Assembly: GCF_007993815.1 (NCBI RefSeq)
Contig: NZ_VJWE01000019.1
Span: 1 to 64,000, forward strand
DNA: 64,000 nt
DNA from: Acidovorax delafieldii
GTDB taxonomy: Bacteria > Pseudomonadota > Gammaproteobacteria > Burkholderiales > Burkholderiaceae_C
Direction of reading: 5' to 3'
Shown piece after piece: positions 55,916 to 64,000 of this stretch. Position 1 is the first letter of the stretch; every line of letters begins with the position of its first letter. The notes under the pieces are model-generated. The model did no database searches. It worked only from the letters and a program-made list of their open reading frames with translations, and was not told the DNA's origin. A program made the translations under genes and the position numbers.

Positions 55916-57148
55916 TTAGAACCGCCGCATGCCCAGCCCGTCCAGCGACACCTCGGGTTCCCGCTGCGCGATCAGGTCGGCCAGTGCCCGCGCGCTGCCG
56001 CAGGCCAGGGCCCAGCCGCCAGCGCCATGGCCGGTGTTGAGCCACAGGCCCGGCACGCCGCTGGCGCCCACCACCGGGGCACCGTCGGGCAGCATGGTGC
56101 GGGCACCGCGCCAGATCTGCAGGTTGGATGAAAGCTGCGCCCCCCCGGGGAACCAGTCGTTCAGCGTGCGGTACAGGCGCTGCAGTGTGGGGGTGTGGTG
56201 CTCGGCATCGGCCCCGGCCAGTTCAGCGCCACCGGCAATGCGCACGCGCTGGCCCAGGCGGGTGATGGAGATTTGCTGGCCCGCATCCACCACGCTGGCG
56301 CGGGGGGCGTGGGTGGATTCGCGCAGCGGGGCGCTCACGGAGTAGCCGTACACCGCCGCCATGGGCAGCCCCAGGCCCAGTGCGGGCAGCAGCGTGGCCG
56401 ATGCCATGCCGGCGCACAGCACCACGGCATCAAAGCGGTGCAGATCCGTCTCGCCCTGCAGCACCACGCCCGTGGGGCTGGTGCCGACGAGGTCTACGCG
56501 GGTGTTGAACACAAACTGCACCCCCGCACCCTGGATGCCCTGGCGCAGCAACTGTGCAAACAGACGGCAGTTGCCCGCGCGCGCATCGGGCAGGTGGATC
56601 GCGCCGGCCAGCGGGGCTTCGGGCGAGAGGCCTGGCTCGATCTGGCGCGCCACATCGGCGTCGATCTCACGCAGGGCCACGCCGCTGTCGCGCAGCACTT
56701 GCAGCGCGGGCTGCAGGCGGGCGCGGTCTTCTTCGGTGCGCAGCAGCACAAGGCGGCCGTCGCTGGCTTCAAAGTCCAGCTCGTGCTGGTTCGCAATGGC
56801 CTGCAGTCGAGCTTGGCTGTATTGCGCCAGGCGTTCGACCGCGGCGGCCGGGGCGCTGTGGCTGCGCGCCATGCTGCGCCAGCGCCGCAGCCAGGCCCAG
56901 TTGGCGCGGGTCAGGCCGCCAGCCAGCCGCAGGGTGGCCTGTGTCCCCATCAGTCGCAGCGGCTGGCCGAAGCCCGGCAGCGCCCAGGGGCTGAGCAGGT
57001 GGGGCGCCAGCAGCCCGGCGGTGGCAAAGCTGGCCTCTTCGGCGGCCGCGCTGCGTTGTTCAAACACCGTGACTTCGTGGCCGTCGCTGGCCAGTTCGTA
57101 CGCGGTGGTGACGCCGACAATGCCGGCGCCCACGATAGCAATCTTCAT
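55916..57148 (-). CDS. dadA: D-amino acid dehydrogenase-type FAD oxidoreductase
   Basis: 410 residues. N-terminal dinucleotide-binding motif GAGIVGVTTAYELA, then VFEQRSAAAEEASFA; the substrate cap and the C-terminal LWLNTGHGAGGWALACGSA are typical of DadA. It oxidises D-amino acids to 2-oxo acids at the inner membrane, passing electrons to the quinone pool. No alr/dadX gene neighbours it. Start ATG 57148; a palindromic repeat copy lies directly upstream. Confidence 0.88.
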   Translation of the reverse strand: MKIAIVGAGIVGVTTAYELASDGHEVTVFEQRSAAAEEASFATAGLLAPHLLSPWALPGFGQPLRLMGTQATLRLAGGLTRANWAWLRRWRSMARSHSAPAAAVERLAQYSQARLQAIANQHELDFEASDGRLVLLRTEEDRARLQPALQVLRDSGVALREIDADVARQIEPGLSPEAPLAGAIHLPDARAGNCRLFAQLLRQGIQGAGVQFVFNTRVDLVGTSPTGVVLQGETDLHRFDAVVLCAGMASATLLPALGLGLPMAAVYGYSVSAPLRESTHAPRASVVDAGQQISITRLGQRVRIAGGAELAGADAEHHTPTLQRLYRTLNDWFPGGAQLSSNLQIWRGARTMLPDGAPVVGASGVPGLWLNTGHGAGGWALACGSARALADLIAQREPEVSLDGLGMRRF

Positions 57149-57157
57149 GAATTTGGG

Positions 57158-57213
57158 TGTTTTTGGCTTGTAGCGCTAGTGAATCATGCGCTGTTAGCTA
57201 TTATTTTTGTAGT
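57158..57213 (+). repeat. Dispersed ~60-bp palindromic repeat, copy 8
   Basis: TTTTTGGCTTGTAGCGCTAG, ATCATGCGC, GTTAGCTATTATTTTTGTAG. Its right end overlaps the last codons and stop of the amidase gene (57201-57213). Confidence 0.8.
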
Positions 57214-58556
57214 GTTTGCTCGATCTGCAGGCTGATGTTGAGCACCGTGTCGTCCCTGAGCGCCCCGTGCCAGACCATCAGCCCGACCGGGAGTTCCCCT
57301 TGCACGTGGCAGGGCAGCGACAGCGCACAGCCGTCCAGCAGATTGACCACACTGGTGTTGCGCAGCAGCAGGTTGTTGACGCGGAAGAACTCGGCATCGC
57401 GGGCGGCGTCCCGGGCCTTGTCCGCACCATCCGCAGGAGCGACATCGGACAGCAGTGGCGCCAGGATGGGCACGGTGGGGGACAGCAGGGCGTCGTACGG
57501 CTCCATGTCGGCGATCATGCGTGCAATCCATTGCTGGCGCGCCTGCAGCAGGTCGATGTATTCCCAGGCCATCAGCGTGGCGCCTTTTTCAATGCGCATG
57601 CGCACCCGGGGGTCGTAGCGGTCGCCTGCGCGCTGCAGCAGCTCGCGGTGCCAGGCGTAGGCTTCGGGGGCGGCAAAGCCGTAGGCGGGCTGTTCCAGCA
57701 CAGCGGGCAATGCGATGGTGTCGATCTGTGCGCCCGCCTGGCGCAGGGCTTCCACGCTGCGCTCAAAGGCGCGCGCCACGGGGGCGTCGAGCCCGTCCAG
57801 GAAGAGGGTGGACGGCACCGCCAGCCGGTACTGGGACAGCGGCGCCAGGCTGCGCGTCACGCGCCGGGCGGCCAGCACCTCGTGCGCCACGATGGCGTCG
57901 CGCACGGTGCGCGTCATGGCGCAGGCGGTGTCCAGGGTGGTGGACAGCGGCACGGCGCCGGCGGTAGGCACCAGCCGGGCGGTGTTCTTGAAGCCCACGA
58001 TGCCGTTGAGCGCTGCAGGAATGCGGATGGAGCCACCGGTGTCCGATCCCAGCCCGATGAACGCCGCGCCAGTGGCTACCGATACCCCGGCGCCGGACGA
58101 AGACCCGCCGGGCACGCGGGGCGCGCTGGGCAGGGCGCCAAAGCGGGCATCCCAGGCAGCAGGCGTGCCGTAGTGGGGGTTGACGCCCACGCCAGAGAAC
58201 GCGAACTCCACCATGTTGGTGCGGCCGATCAGGCTGGCGCCCGCTGCGCGCAGGCGGGCCACGGCCGGGCAGTCCTCGGCTGCTGCGGGAGCGTCTGCGA
58301 GCGCGGTAGAGCCCGCCGGGGTGGGTTGGCCGGCCACGTCAAACAGGTCCTTCACCGAAACCGCCAGCCCGGCCAGGGGCAGCTGAGCCACACCCGGCTG
58401 CATCGCCGTGGTGCGTGCCTCGTCAAACAGCGTGCGCACAAAGCTGTGGGTGTTGGATGCGGCCTGGGCGGCGTCGATGCAGCGCTCGAGCTCGGCGGGC
58501 GCGGTGGTGGCGCCGTCCCGCAGTTGCTCACGGGTGGCGATCAGGTCAGGGAGCAT
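57201..58556 (-). CDS. Amidase (amidase-signature family)
   Basis: 451 residues. Ser-Ser-Lys triad of the amidase-signature family: the Lys in [11 protein letters not shown] and the Ser pair in [15 protein letters not shown], followed by [15 protein letters not shown]. It hydrolyses amide bonds of small molecules; the real substrate is unknown (GatA can be excluded because no gatC/gatB is near and the sequence is closer to free amidases). ATG 58556 is the chosen start; the frame extends upstream. Its 3' end is formed by a palindromic repeat. Confidence 0.88.
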   Translation of the reverse strand: MLPDLIATREQLRDGATTAPAELERCIDAAQAASNTHSFVRTLFDEARTTAMQPGVAQLPLAGLAVSVKDLFDVAGQPTPAGSTALADAPAAAEDCPAVARLRAAGASLIGRTNMVEFAFSGVGVNPHYGTPAAWDARFGALPSAPRVPGGSSSGAGVSVATGAAFIGLGSDTGGSIRIPAALNGIVGFKNTARLVPTAGAVPLSTTLDTACAMTRTVRDAIVAHEVLAARRVTRSLAPLSQYRLAVPSTLFLDGLDAPVARAFERSVEALRQAGAQIDTIALPAVLEQPAYGFAAPEAYAWHRELLQRAGDRYDPRVRMRIEKGATLMAWEYIDLLQARQQWIARMIADMEPYDALLSPTVPILAPLLSDVAPADGADKARDAARDAEFFRVNNLLLRNTSVVNLLDGCALSLPCHVQGELPVGLMVWHGALRDDTVLNISLQIEQTLQK

Positions 58557-58564
58557 GGGTGTGC

Positions 58565-58743
58565 TAGAATCTTTGGGTTTTGCTGGGAGCAGTAGCGCAG
58601 TGGTGCAAGGTTTGCACAACCGGCGTGGCCGCTGCGGCAAGACCAATCGCAAAGCAGCCCTGTCAAGGTGTTGCAGTGTTCGTGAGGATCACGGCACTGC
58701 AAATATTGGGGCTGATTTTAGACCTAACCTTTGGAGTATTTTT
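58565..58743 (+). promoter_or_regulatory. rpsB promoter and structured 5' leader
   Basis: TAGAAT (58565-58570) is a likely -10; a leader of about 165 bases follows. A strong hairpin TTGCAGTG / CACTGCAA (58671-58702) contains an inner stem CGTGA / TCACG. Ribosomal protein S2 of E. coli represses its own mRNA through a leader structure, so a similar control is plausible here. Confidence 0.55.
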
Positions 58744-59496
58744 ATGTCCGTTACCATGCGCGAAATGCTGGAAGCCGGTGTCCACTTCGGTCACCAAACC
58801 CGCTTCTGGAACCCCAAGATGGCCCCCTACATCTTCGGCCATCGCAACAAGATTCACATCATCAACCTGGAAAAGTCGCTGCCACTGTTCCAGGAAGCCC
58901 AAAAGTTCGCCAAGCAACTGGCTGCCAACCGCGGCACGATCCTGATGGTCGGCACGAAGCGCCAAGCCCGTGAAATCCTGGCCACCGAAGCGCAACGCGC
59001 TGGTGTGCCTTTCGTGGACCAGCGCTGGCTGGGCGGCATGCTGACGAACTTCAAGACCGTGAAGACCTCGATCAAGCGCCTCAAGGACATGAAGGCTCAG
59101 CAAGAAGCTGGCCTCGAGAACCTGAGCAAGAAGGAGCAACTGACGTTCTCCCGCGAAATCGAAAAGCTCGAAAAGGACATCGGCGGCATCCAGGACATGG
59201 CTGCTCTGCCCGACGCCATCTTCATCATCGACGTGGGTTTCCACAAGATCGCCGTGGCCGAAGCCAAGAAGCTGGGCATCCCGCTGATCGGTGTGGTTGA
59301 TACCAACCACTCGCCCGAAGGCATTGACTACGTGATCCCTGGTAACGACGACTCGGCCAAGGCTGTGACGCTGTACGCCCGTGGCATCGCTGACGCGATC
59401 ATCGAAGGCCGTGCCAACGCCGTGAATGAAGTCGTGAAGGCTGCAACCGCCGAGAGCACCGACGAATTCGTGGAAGTGCAAGAAGCCGCTGCCTGA
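58744..59496 (+). CDS. rpsB: 30S ribosomal protein S2
   Basis: 250 residues, core ribosomal protein. Start [20 protein letters not shown] and the [20 protein letters not shown] segment are standard S2. Begins the conserved rpsB-tsf-pyrH-frr-uppS-cdsA-dxr gene string. ATG 58744 follows TTTGGAG. Confidence 0.98.
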   Translation: MSVTMREMLEAGVHFGHQTRFWNPKMAPYIFGHRNKIHIINLEKSLPLFQEAQKFAKQLAANRGTILMVGTKRQAREILATEAQRAGVPFVDQRWLGGMLTNFKTVKTSIKRLKDMKAQQEAGLENLSKKEQLTFSREIEKLEKDIGGIQDMAALPDAIFIIDVGFHKIAVAEAKKLGIPLIGVVDTNHSPEGIDYVIPGNDDSAKAVTLYARGIADAIIEGRANAVNEVVKAATAESTDEFVEVQEAAA

Positions 59497-59530
59497 TAGC
59501 CCGGCTGCGCGATCCGTCGCGAACAAAAGC

Positions 59531-59558
59531 GGGGCCCCTGGTGAGCCCCCTTTTTTTT
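59531..59558 (+). terminator. Attenuating terminator between rpsB and tsf
   Basis: Stem GGGGC / GCCCC with a 9-base loop followed by eight Ts. Probably partial, since tsf usually shares the rpsB transcript. Confidence 0.75.
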
Positions 59559-59602
59559 AGCCCGAATCTGAACTGACTGAACTGAATACTGAAGGAATAA
59601 AG

Positions 59603-60529
59603 ATGGCTGCAATTACCGCAAGCATGGTGGCTGAACTGCGTGGCAAGACCGACGCCCCCATGATGGAATGCAAGAAGGCGCTGACCGAAGCCGACGGCGA
59701 CATGGCCAAGGCGGAAGAGCTGCTGCGCGTCAAGCTGGGTACCAAGGCTGGCAAGGCCGCATCGCGCGTGACTGCTGAAGGCGTGGTCGCCAGCTACATC
59801 GACGGCACCACGGGTGCTCTGGTCGAAGTCAACAGCGAAACCGACTTCGTTTCCAAGAACGACAGCTTCATTGCCATGGCCAACGCCGCTGCCAAGCTGG
59901 TGGCACTGCACAACCCCGCCACGGTGGAAGCCCTGGGGGCACTGCCCTACGAGCAAGACAGCTTCGGCCCCACGCTGGAAGATGTTCGCAAGGGCCTGAT
60001 CGGCAAGATCGGCGAAAACATGTCGTTCCGCCGCTTCAAGCGCTTCAGCGGCTCCAACCTGGCAGCCTACCTGCACGGCTCGCGCATCGGTGTGGTCGTC
60101 GAGTTCGACGGTGACGCCACCGCCGCCAAGGACGTTGCCATGCACGTGGCCGCCATGAAGCCCGTGGCCCTGACCAGCGCCGACGTGCCTGCCGACCTGA
60201 TCGCCAAGGAGCGCTCGGTCGCCGAAGGCAAGGCTGACGAAGCCAACAAGGAACTCGTGGCTGCCGGCAAGCCTGCACAAAGCGCTGAAATCACGGCCAA
60301 GCGCATCGACGGCGCGGTGCAGAAGTACCTCAAGGAAGTCTCGCTGGCCGACCAGGTCTTCGTGAAGGCTGCCGACGGCAAGCAAACCGTGGCCCAGATG
60401 CTCAAGGCTGCCAACACCAACGTGAAGGGCTTCACCCTGTACGTGGTGGGCGAAGGCATCGAGAAGAAGGTGGACGACTTTGCTGCCGAAGTGGCTGCCC
60501 AGGTGGCTGCTGCCAAGGCTGCTGCCTGA
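59603..60529 (+). CDS. tsf: Elongation factor Ts
   Basis: GDP/GTP exchange factor for EF-Tu. 308 residues. N-terminal UBA-like region [20 protein letters not shown] and the [15 protein letters not shown] segment with the conserved TDFV motif. Ribosome binding site GAAGGA before ATG 59603. Confidence 0.98.
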   Translation: MAAITASMVAELRGKTDAPMMECKKALTEADGDMAKAEELLRVKLGTKAGKAASRVTAEGVVASYIDGTTGALVEVNSETDFVSKNDSFIAMANAAAKLVALHNPATVEALGALPYEQDSFGPTLEDVRKGLIGKIGENMSFRRFKRFSGSNLAAYLHGSRIGVVVEFDGDATAAKDVAMHVAAMKPVALTSADVPADLIAKERSVAEGKADEANKELVAAGKPAQSAEITAKRIDGAVQKYLKEVSLADQVFVKAADGKQTVAQMLKAANTNVKGFTLYVVGEGIEKKVDDFAAEVAAQVAAAKAAA

Positions 60530-60585
60530 TCGTTCCCTGTAACCACCCCACCAAAGCCTCGTACCACTTACTGGAGAAATTTCCC

Positions 60586-61308
60586 ATGTCCAACGCTGCA
60601 CCAGCCCACAAGCGCATTTTGCTCAAGCTGTCTGGTGAGGCGTTGATGGGGGATGACGCCTTCGGTATCAACCGCGCCACCATCGTGCGCATGGTCGAGG
60701 AGATCGCCGAAGTGACCCGCCTGGGTGTCCAGGTGGCCGTGGTGATCGGTGGGGGCAATATTTTCCGTGGTGTCGCCGGGGGCTCGGTCGGGATGGACCG
60801 TGCCACCGCCGACTACATGGGCATGCTGGCCACCGTGATGAACGCCCTGGCCCTGGCCGACGCCATGGACAAGCAGGGCCTGGTGGCCCGTGTGATGTCC
60901 GCCATTGCCATTGAGCAGGTGGTCGAGCCCTATGTGCGCCCCAAGGCGCTGCAGTATCTTGAAGAGGGCAAGGTCGTGGTCTTCGCGGCCGGTACGGGCA
61001 ACCCGTTTTTCACCACCGACACAGCAGCTGCCCTGCGTGGCGCGGAAATTGGCGCCGAACTGGTGCTCAAGGCCACCAAGGTGGACGGCGTTTATACTGC
61101 CGACCCCCAGAAGGATCCCACGGCGACGCGCTACACCAAGCTCAGCTTTGACGAGGCCATGTCCCGCAATCTGGGCATCATGGACGCGACTGCCTTCGCC
61201 CTGTGCCGTGACCAGAAGCTGCCCGTGAAGGTGTTCTCCATCATCAAACACGGCGCCTTGAAGCGCGTGGTGATGGGCGAAGACGAAGGTACGCTGGTTT
61301 ACGCTTGA
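60586..61308 (+). CDS. pyrH: UMP kinase
   Basis: Phosphorylates UMP to UDP; hexameric, allosterically regulated by GTP and UTP. 240 residues. N-terminal [17 protein letters not shown] and [13 protein letters not shown] motifs, [13 protein letters not shown] in the middle. GGAGAAA before ATG 60586; 56 bases after tsf. Confidence 0.98.
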   Translation: MSNAAPAHKRILLKLSGEALMGDDAFGINRATIVRMVEEIAEVTRLGVQVAVVIGGGNIFRGVAGGSVGMDRATADYMGMLATVMNALALADAMDKQGLVARVMSAIAIEQVVEPYVRPKALQYLEEGKVVVFAAGTGNPFFTTDTAAALRGAEIGAELVLKATKVDGVYTADPQKDPTATRYTKLSFDEAMSRNLGIMDATAFALCRDQKLPVKVFSIIKHGALKRVVMGEDEGTLVYA

Positions 61309-61357
61309 TCACGATGGAAAGGCCTGCATTGCATGCAGGTCGGCCCGAGGAGAAAAC

Positions 61358-61918
61358 ATGACGATTGCCGACATCAAGAAGACTGCTGAAACCAAGATGG
61401 ACCAGTCCATCACCGCGTTCAAGAACAACCTGCAGAAGATTCGCACCGGTCGTGCCAATCCGGCCCTGCTCGATACGGTGCAGGTCGAGTATTACGGCTC
61501 CCTGGTTCCACTGAGCCAGGTGGCCAACGTGGCGCTGATCGATTCGCGCACCATCAGCGTGCAGCCCTGGGAAAAGGGCATGGGCGCCAAGATTGAAAAG
61601 GCCATCCGCGAAAGCGACCTGGGCTTGAACCCGGCTTCCATGGGCGACCTGATCCGCGTGCCCATGCCCCCCATGAGCGAAGAGCGCCGCAAGGAAATGA
61701 CGAAGCTCGCGCGCAACGAGGGCGAGAGCGCCAAGATCGCCGTGCGCAACCTGCGCCGCGATGCCAACGAATCCGTCAAAAAACTGGTCAAGGACAAGCT
61801 GGCGTCCGAAGACGACCAGAAGCGCGCCGAAACGGAAGTGCAAAAATTCACCGACAAGCACATCGCCGAGATCGACGCGCTGGTGGCCGCCAAAGAGCAG
61901 GAAATCATGGCGGTTTGA
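61358..61918 (+). CDS. frr: Ribosome recycling factor
   Basis: 186 residues. Splits post-termination ribosomes with EF-G. Shows [20 protein letters not shown] and the end helix typical of Frr. GAGGAGAAAAC precedes ATG 61358. A perfect hairpin CCTGCAT / ATGCAGG (61323-61339) sits in the short gap after pyrH. Confidence 0.98.
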   Translation: MTIADIKKTAETKMDQSITAFKNNLQKIRTGRANPALLDTVQVEYYGSLVPLSQVANVALIDSRTISVQPWEKGMGAKIEKAIRESDLGLNPASMGDLIRVPMPPMSEERRKEMTKLARNEGESAKIAVRNLRRDANESVKKLVKDKLASEDDQKRAETEVQKFTDKHIAEIDALVAAKEQEIMAV

Positions 61919-61941
61919 GCCCCCAGGGCTTGAACATTCCC

Positions 61942-62673
61942 ATGTCTGTATCTCCGGTGGTGCCACACCACATTGCCATCGTCATGGATGGCAACGGCCG
62001 CTGGGCTACGCGTCGCTTTCTGCCGCGTCTGGCCGGCCACAAGCAAGGGGTTGACTCACTTCGCCGCTGCGCACGCGCTTGCGTGCAGCGCGGCGTTGGT
62101 GTGCTCACGGTGTTTGCGTTTTCTTCCGAAAACTGGAACCGCCCCGCCGACGAGGTCTCCGGCCTCATGGAGCTGCTGGCGATGGCGCTGGCGCGCGAGG
62201 TGCCCCAGCTCAAGAAAGACGGCGTGCGTCTTCATTTTGTGGGCGAACGTGGCAGCCTTTCGCCCAAGGTGCGAGACGGCCTGGGTCAGGCAGAAGCCGC
62301 CACGGCGGACAACACCCGCCTGGTGCTCAACGTCTGCTTCAACTACGGAGGCCGCTGGGACATCGCGCAGGCGGCCGCATCGCTGGCTGCCCGTGGCGAG
62401 CCCATCACCGAGGCCAGTCTGCACAATGCGATGGGATTGGCCCACGTGCCCGACCCCGACCTCGTGATCCGCACCGGGGGAGAAATGCGGATCAGCAACT
62501 TTTTGCTCTGGCAATCGGCATACTCCGAGTTCTTCTTCAGCGACCGACTGTGGCCCGATTTCGATGAGTCCGCCCTGGACGAGGCCATCGACGCCTTCAG
62601 CCGCCGCGAGCGCCGTTTTGGCAAAACCTCTGAACAGATTCTGTCCGCGCATCCTGATCCGATGCCGGGTTGA
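61942..62673 (+). CDS. uppS: Undecaprenyl diphosphate synthase
   Basis: Makes the C55 lipid carrier for cell-wall precursors. 243 residues. HIAIVMDGNGRWATRR contains the catalytic Asp; FAFSSENWNRP and VIRTGGEMRISNFLLWQ are the remaining family motifs. ATG 61942 is used; TTG 61915, which overlaps the frr stop, is a less likely alternative. Confidence 0.96.
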   Translation: MSVSPVVPHHIAIVMDGNGRWATRRFLPRLAGHKQGVDSLRRCARACVQRGVGVLTVFAFSSENWNRPADEVSGLMELLAMALAREVPQLKKDGVRLHFVGERGSLSPKVRDGLGQAEAATADNTRLVLNVCFNYGGRWDIAQAAASLAARGEPITEASLHNAMGLAHVPDPDLVIRTGGEMRISNFLLWQSAYSEFFFSDRLWPDFDESALDEAIDAFSRRERRFGKTSEQILSAHPDPMPG

Positions 62674-62678
62674 GAACC

Positions 62679-62699
62679 TGAACAGGTTCTGAAAGCCCC
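62679..62699. repeat. 21-bp sequence shared with 33436-33456
   Basis: Identical 21 bases as at 33436. Here it is part of a GAACCTG/CAGGTTC palindrome (62674-62689) between uppS and cdsA and ends one base before the cdsA ATG, where it replaces any normal ribosome binding site. Confidence 0.6.
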
Positions 62700-62700
62700 C

Positions 62701-63555
62701 ATGCTTCAACAGCGCGTCATCACAGCCCTTGTTCTGCTGGCCATCTTGTTGCCCGCGCTTTTCTACGCCAACACCATACCGTTCACGCTGGTCGTGCTGG
62801 TTCTGATGGCTGCCGGGGCTTGGGAATGGGGTCGTCTGAGCGGCTTTGGCCAAGCAGGTTCCGTGGCGGTGGGTGTGGCCTGTGTGGCCTTGTGCGCCGG
62901 GTCGTGGGCGCTGGGCTGGGTCGATCGCCCGTTGACTGCCCTGTGGGTGGTGGGCGGCGGGCTGTGGGTCCTGGCGGCTGCCTGGCTGCTCAAGGCCGGG
63001 GTGCCCGGCTGGCCCCGCATACCGGCCGGTTTGCGCCTGGTCGCTGGGGTGTTGGCCTTGTGGTTGGCATGGCTGGCGGTGGTGCAGGCACGCAATGTAG
63101 GCATCAATTTTCTGTTGTCGGTGCTGCTGCTGGTGTGGGTGGCGGATATTTTTGCCTACTTTGCGGGGCGTGCGTTTGGGTTGCGGTTTACCAAGGGCAA
63201 GCTGGCACCCTCGATCAGTCCTGGCAAGAGCTGGGAAGGTGTGTGGGGCGGCCTGGCAGGGGTGATGGTGATGGCTTTTGTTTGGGCGGGAGCGGATGCC
63301 CACTGGCAGGCGTCGGTGCCCAGTTTTTACAGCCGCATGGCGCAGCAGGGCTGGTGGTTGCTGGTGATTGCGGCGTTGTTCATGGTGGCCATGAGCGTGT
63401 CGGGTGACCTGGTGGAGTCGCTCATCAAGCGCAGCGCCGGAGTCAAGGACAGCAGTGGCCTTTTCCCCGGACACGGCGGCGTGCTTGACCGCGTGGATGC
63501 CTTGCTGCCCACACTGCCCCTGGCCATGATGCTCACGAGCCTGACAACCCTATGA
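62701..63555 (+). CDS. cdsA: Phosphatidate cytidylyltransferase
   Basis: Makes CDP-diacylglycerol from phosphatidate and CTP in the inner membrane. 284 residues with about seven helices; the C-terminal signature SGDLVESLIKRSAGVKDSSG and the final GHGGVLDRVDAL are clear. ATG 62701 has no usual ribosome binding site; translation may depend on coupling. The stop overlaps the dxr start in ATGA. Confidence 0.95.
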   Translation: MLQQRVITALVLLAILLPALFYANTIPFTLVVLVLMAAGAWEWGRLSGFGQAGSVAVGVACVALCAGSWALGWVDRPLTALWVVGGGLWVLAAAWLLKAGVPGWPRIPAGLRLVAGVLALWLAWLAVVQARNVGINFLLSVLLLVWVADIFAYFAGRAFGLRFTKGKLAPSISPGKSWEGVWGGLAGVMVMAFVWAGADAHWQASVPSFYSRMAQQGWWLLVIAALFMVAMSVSGDLVESLIKRSAGVKDSSGLFPGHGGVLDRVDALLPTLPLAMMLTSLTTL

Positions 63556-64000
63556 AGAAACAACGACTCACCGTTCTCGGTTCCACCGGCTCCATCGGGA
63601 CCAGCACGCTGGATGTGGTGGCGCGCCACCCTGAGCGCTTTGAGGTGTTTGCGCTGAGTGCGGCGACGCAAGTGGATCTCTTGCTGGCGCAGTGCGCGCA
63701 GTTTCGCCCGCGTTATGCTGTGATGGCCAGCGCCCCGCACGCTGCTGCCTTGGCTGAAAAATTGCAGGCCAATAGCCTTCCAACGCAAGTCATTCAATCG
63801 CAAGATGCTCTTGAAGTGATAGCGTCACACGATGAAGTGGATGCCGTGATGGCTGCCATCGTGGGGGCGGCCGGTCTTGCGCCCTGTCTGGCTGCGGCCC
63901 GCGCAGGCAAACGACTGCTGCTGGCCAATAAGGAGGCCCTGGTGGTGGGCGGCGGGTTGTTCATGCAGACCGTGCGCGACGGTGGCGCCACGTTGCTGCC
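63552..64000 (+). CDS. dxr: 1-deoxy-D-xylulose 5-phosphate reductoisomerase (partial)
   Basis: Second step of the MEP isoprenoid pathway. Only the first 149 codons lie in the window. NADPH-binding LTVLGSTGSIGTSTLDV at the start and MAAIVGAAGLAPCLAA with LANKEALVVGG are standard. Starts within the cdsA stop (ATGA). The segment around 63757-63822 is less GC-rich and faintly similar to the dispersed palindromic repeat family. Confidence 0.95.
   Translation, partial: MKKQRLTVLGSTGSIGTSTLDVVARHPERFEVFALSAATQVDLLLAQCAQFRPRYAVMASAPHAAALAEKLQANSLPTQVIQSQDALEVIASHDEVDAVMAAIVGAAGLAPCLAAARAGKRLLLANKEALVVGGGLFMQTVRDGGATLL

Overview
The window looks like chromosomal DNA of a high-GC betaproteobacterium of the order Burkholderiales, most likely family Comamonadaceae (Acidovorax-like). 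This rests on the order rpsB-tsf-pyrH-frr-uppS-cdsA-dxr, the protein sequences, small DUF4148-type secreted proteins, and many copies of a short palindromic repeat that I recall from Comamonadaceae genomes. Species assignment is inference. No prophage, insertion sequence or CRISPR array was seen; most of the window is ordinary core genome.

Layout. 1-345: end of an rRNA operon (23S tail, 5S, terminator). 398-6162: RsuA-type pseudouridine synthase, beta-propeller protein, polysaccharide deacetylase, fatty-acid-hydroxylase-family membrane protein, EI24 membrane protein, molybdopterin-binding-domain protein. 6113-11290: nitrogen control block: glnA with a sigma-54 promoter and NtrC-type sites, a secreted coiled-coil protein, and the NtrB/NtrC two-component pair. 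11519-16918: DUF2383 protein, then xth, folA, a DUF4337 protein and thyA on the minus strand, a GNAT acetyltransferase, and two tandem paralogous 97-residue secreted proteins. 17358-27449: a complete polyol (pentitol/hexitol) operon: binding protein, two permeases, ATPase, ribitol-dehydrogenase-like SDR, D-arabinitol dehydrogenase, AraC regulator, xylulokinase and PfkB sugar kinase. 27544-36228: acetyltransferases, a SUKH-like protein, a GlcD-type FAD dehydrogenase, membrane proteins, O-acetylhomoserine sulfhydrylase and a CBS-pair protein. 36292-45735: PAS-GAF-GGDEF-EAL protein, aroC, a 5'-nucleotidase lipoprotein, an EamA transporter, glyA-nrdR behind a ZTP (pfl) riboswitch, and a lytic transglycosylase. 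45736-46686: long gap with a candidate structured RNA. 46687-52317: DUF349 protein, two identical tRNA-Leu(CAG) genes, and rnr starting at TTG. 52411-58556: alpha/beta hydrolase, AraC regulator, Nnr NAD(P)HX repair enzyme, DadA-like oxidase, amidase. 58744-64000: rpsB-tsf-pyrH-frr-uppS-cdsA-dxr, with dxr cut by the window end.

How genes work together. NtrB/NtrC are expected to drive the sigma-54 glnA promoter found here. FolA, ThyA and GlyA share the folate one-carbon cycle, and the glyA leader would tie GlyA (and possibly NrdR) to the folate-stress signal ZTP. In the polyol cluster the transporter brings in the alcohol, the two dehydrogenases oxidise it to a ketose, and the kinases phosphorylate that.

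The least explained material is repetitive or non-coding: a family of about 60-bp palindromes (eight clear copies, one forming the core of a signal peptide), two larger palindromes of about 110-120 bp, one of them inside the ABC operon, and the structured region near 46150-46380. No clearly new multi-gene system was found.
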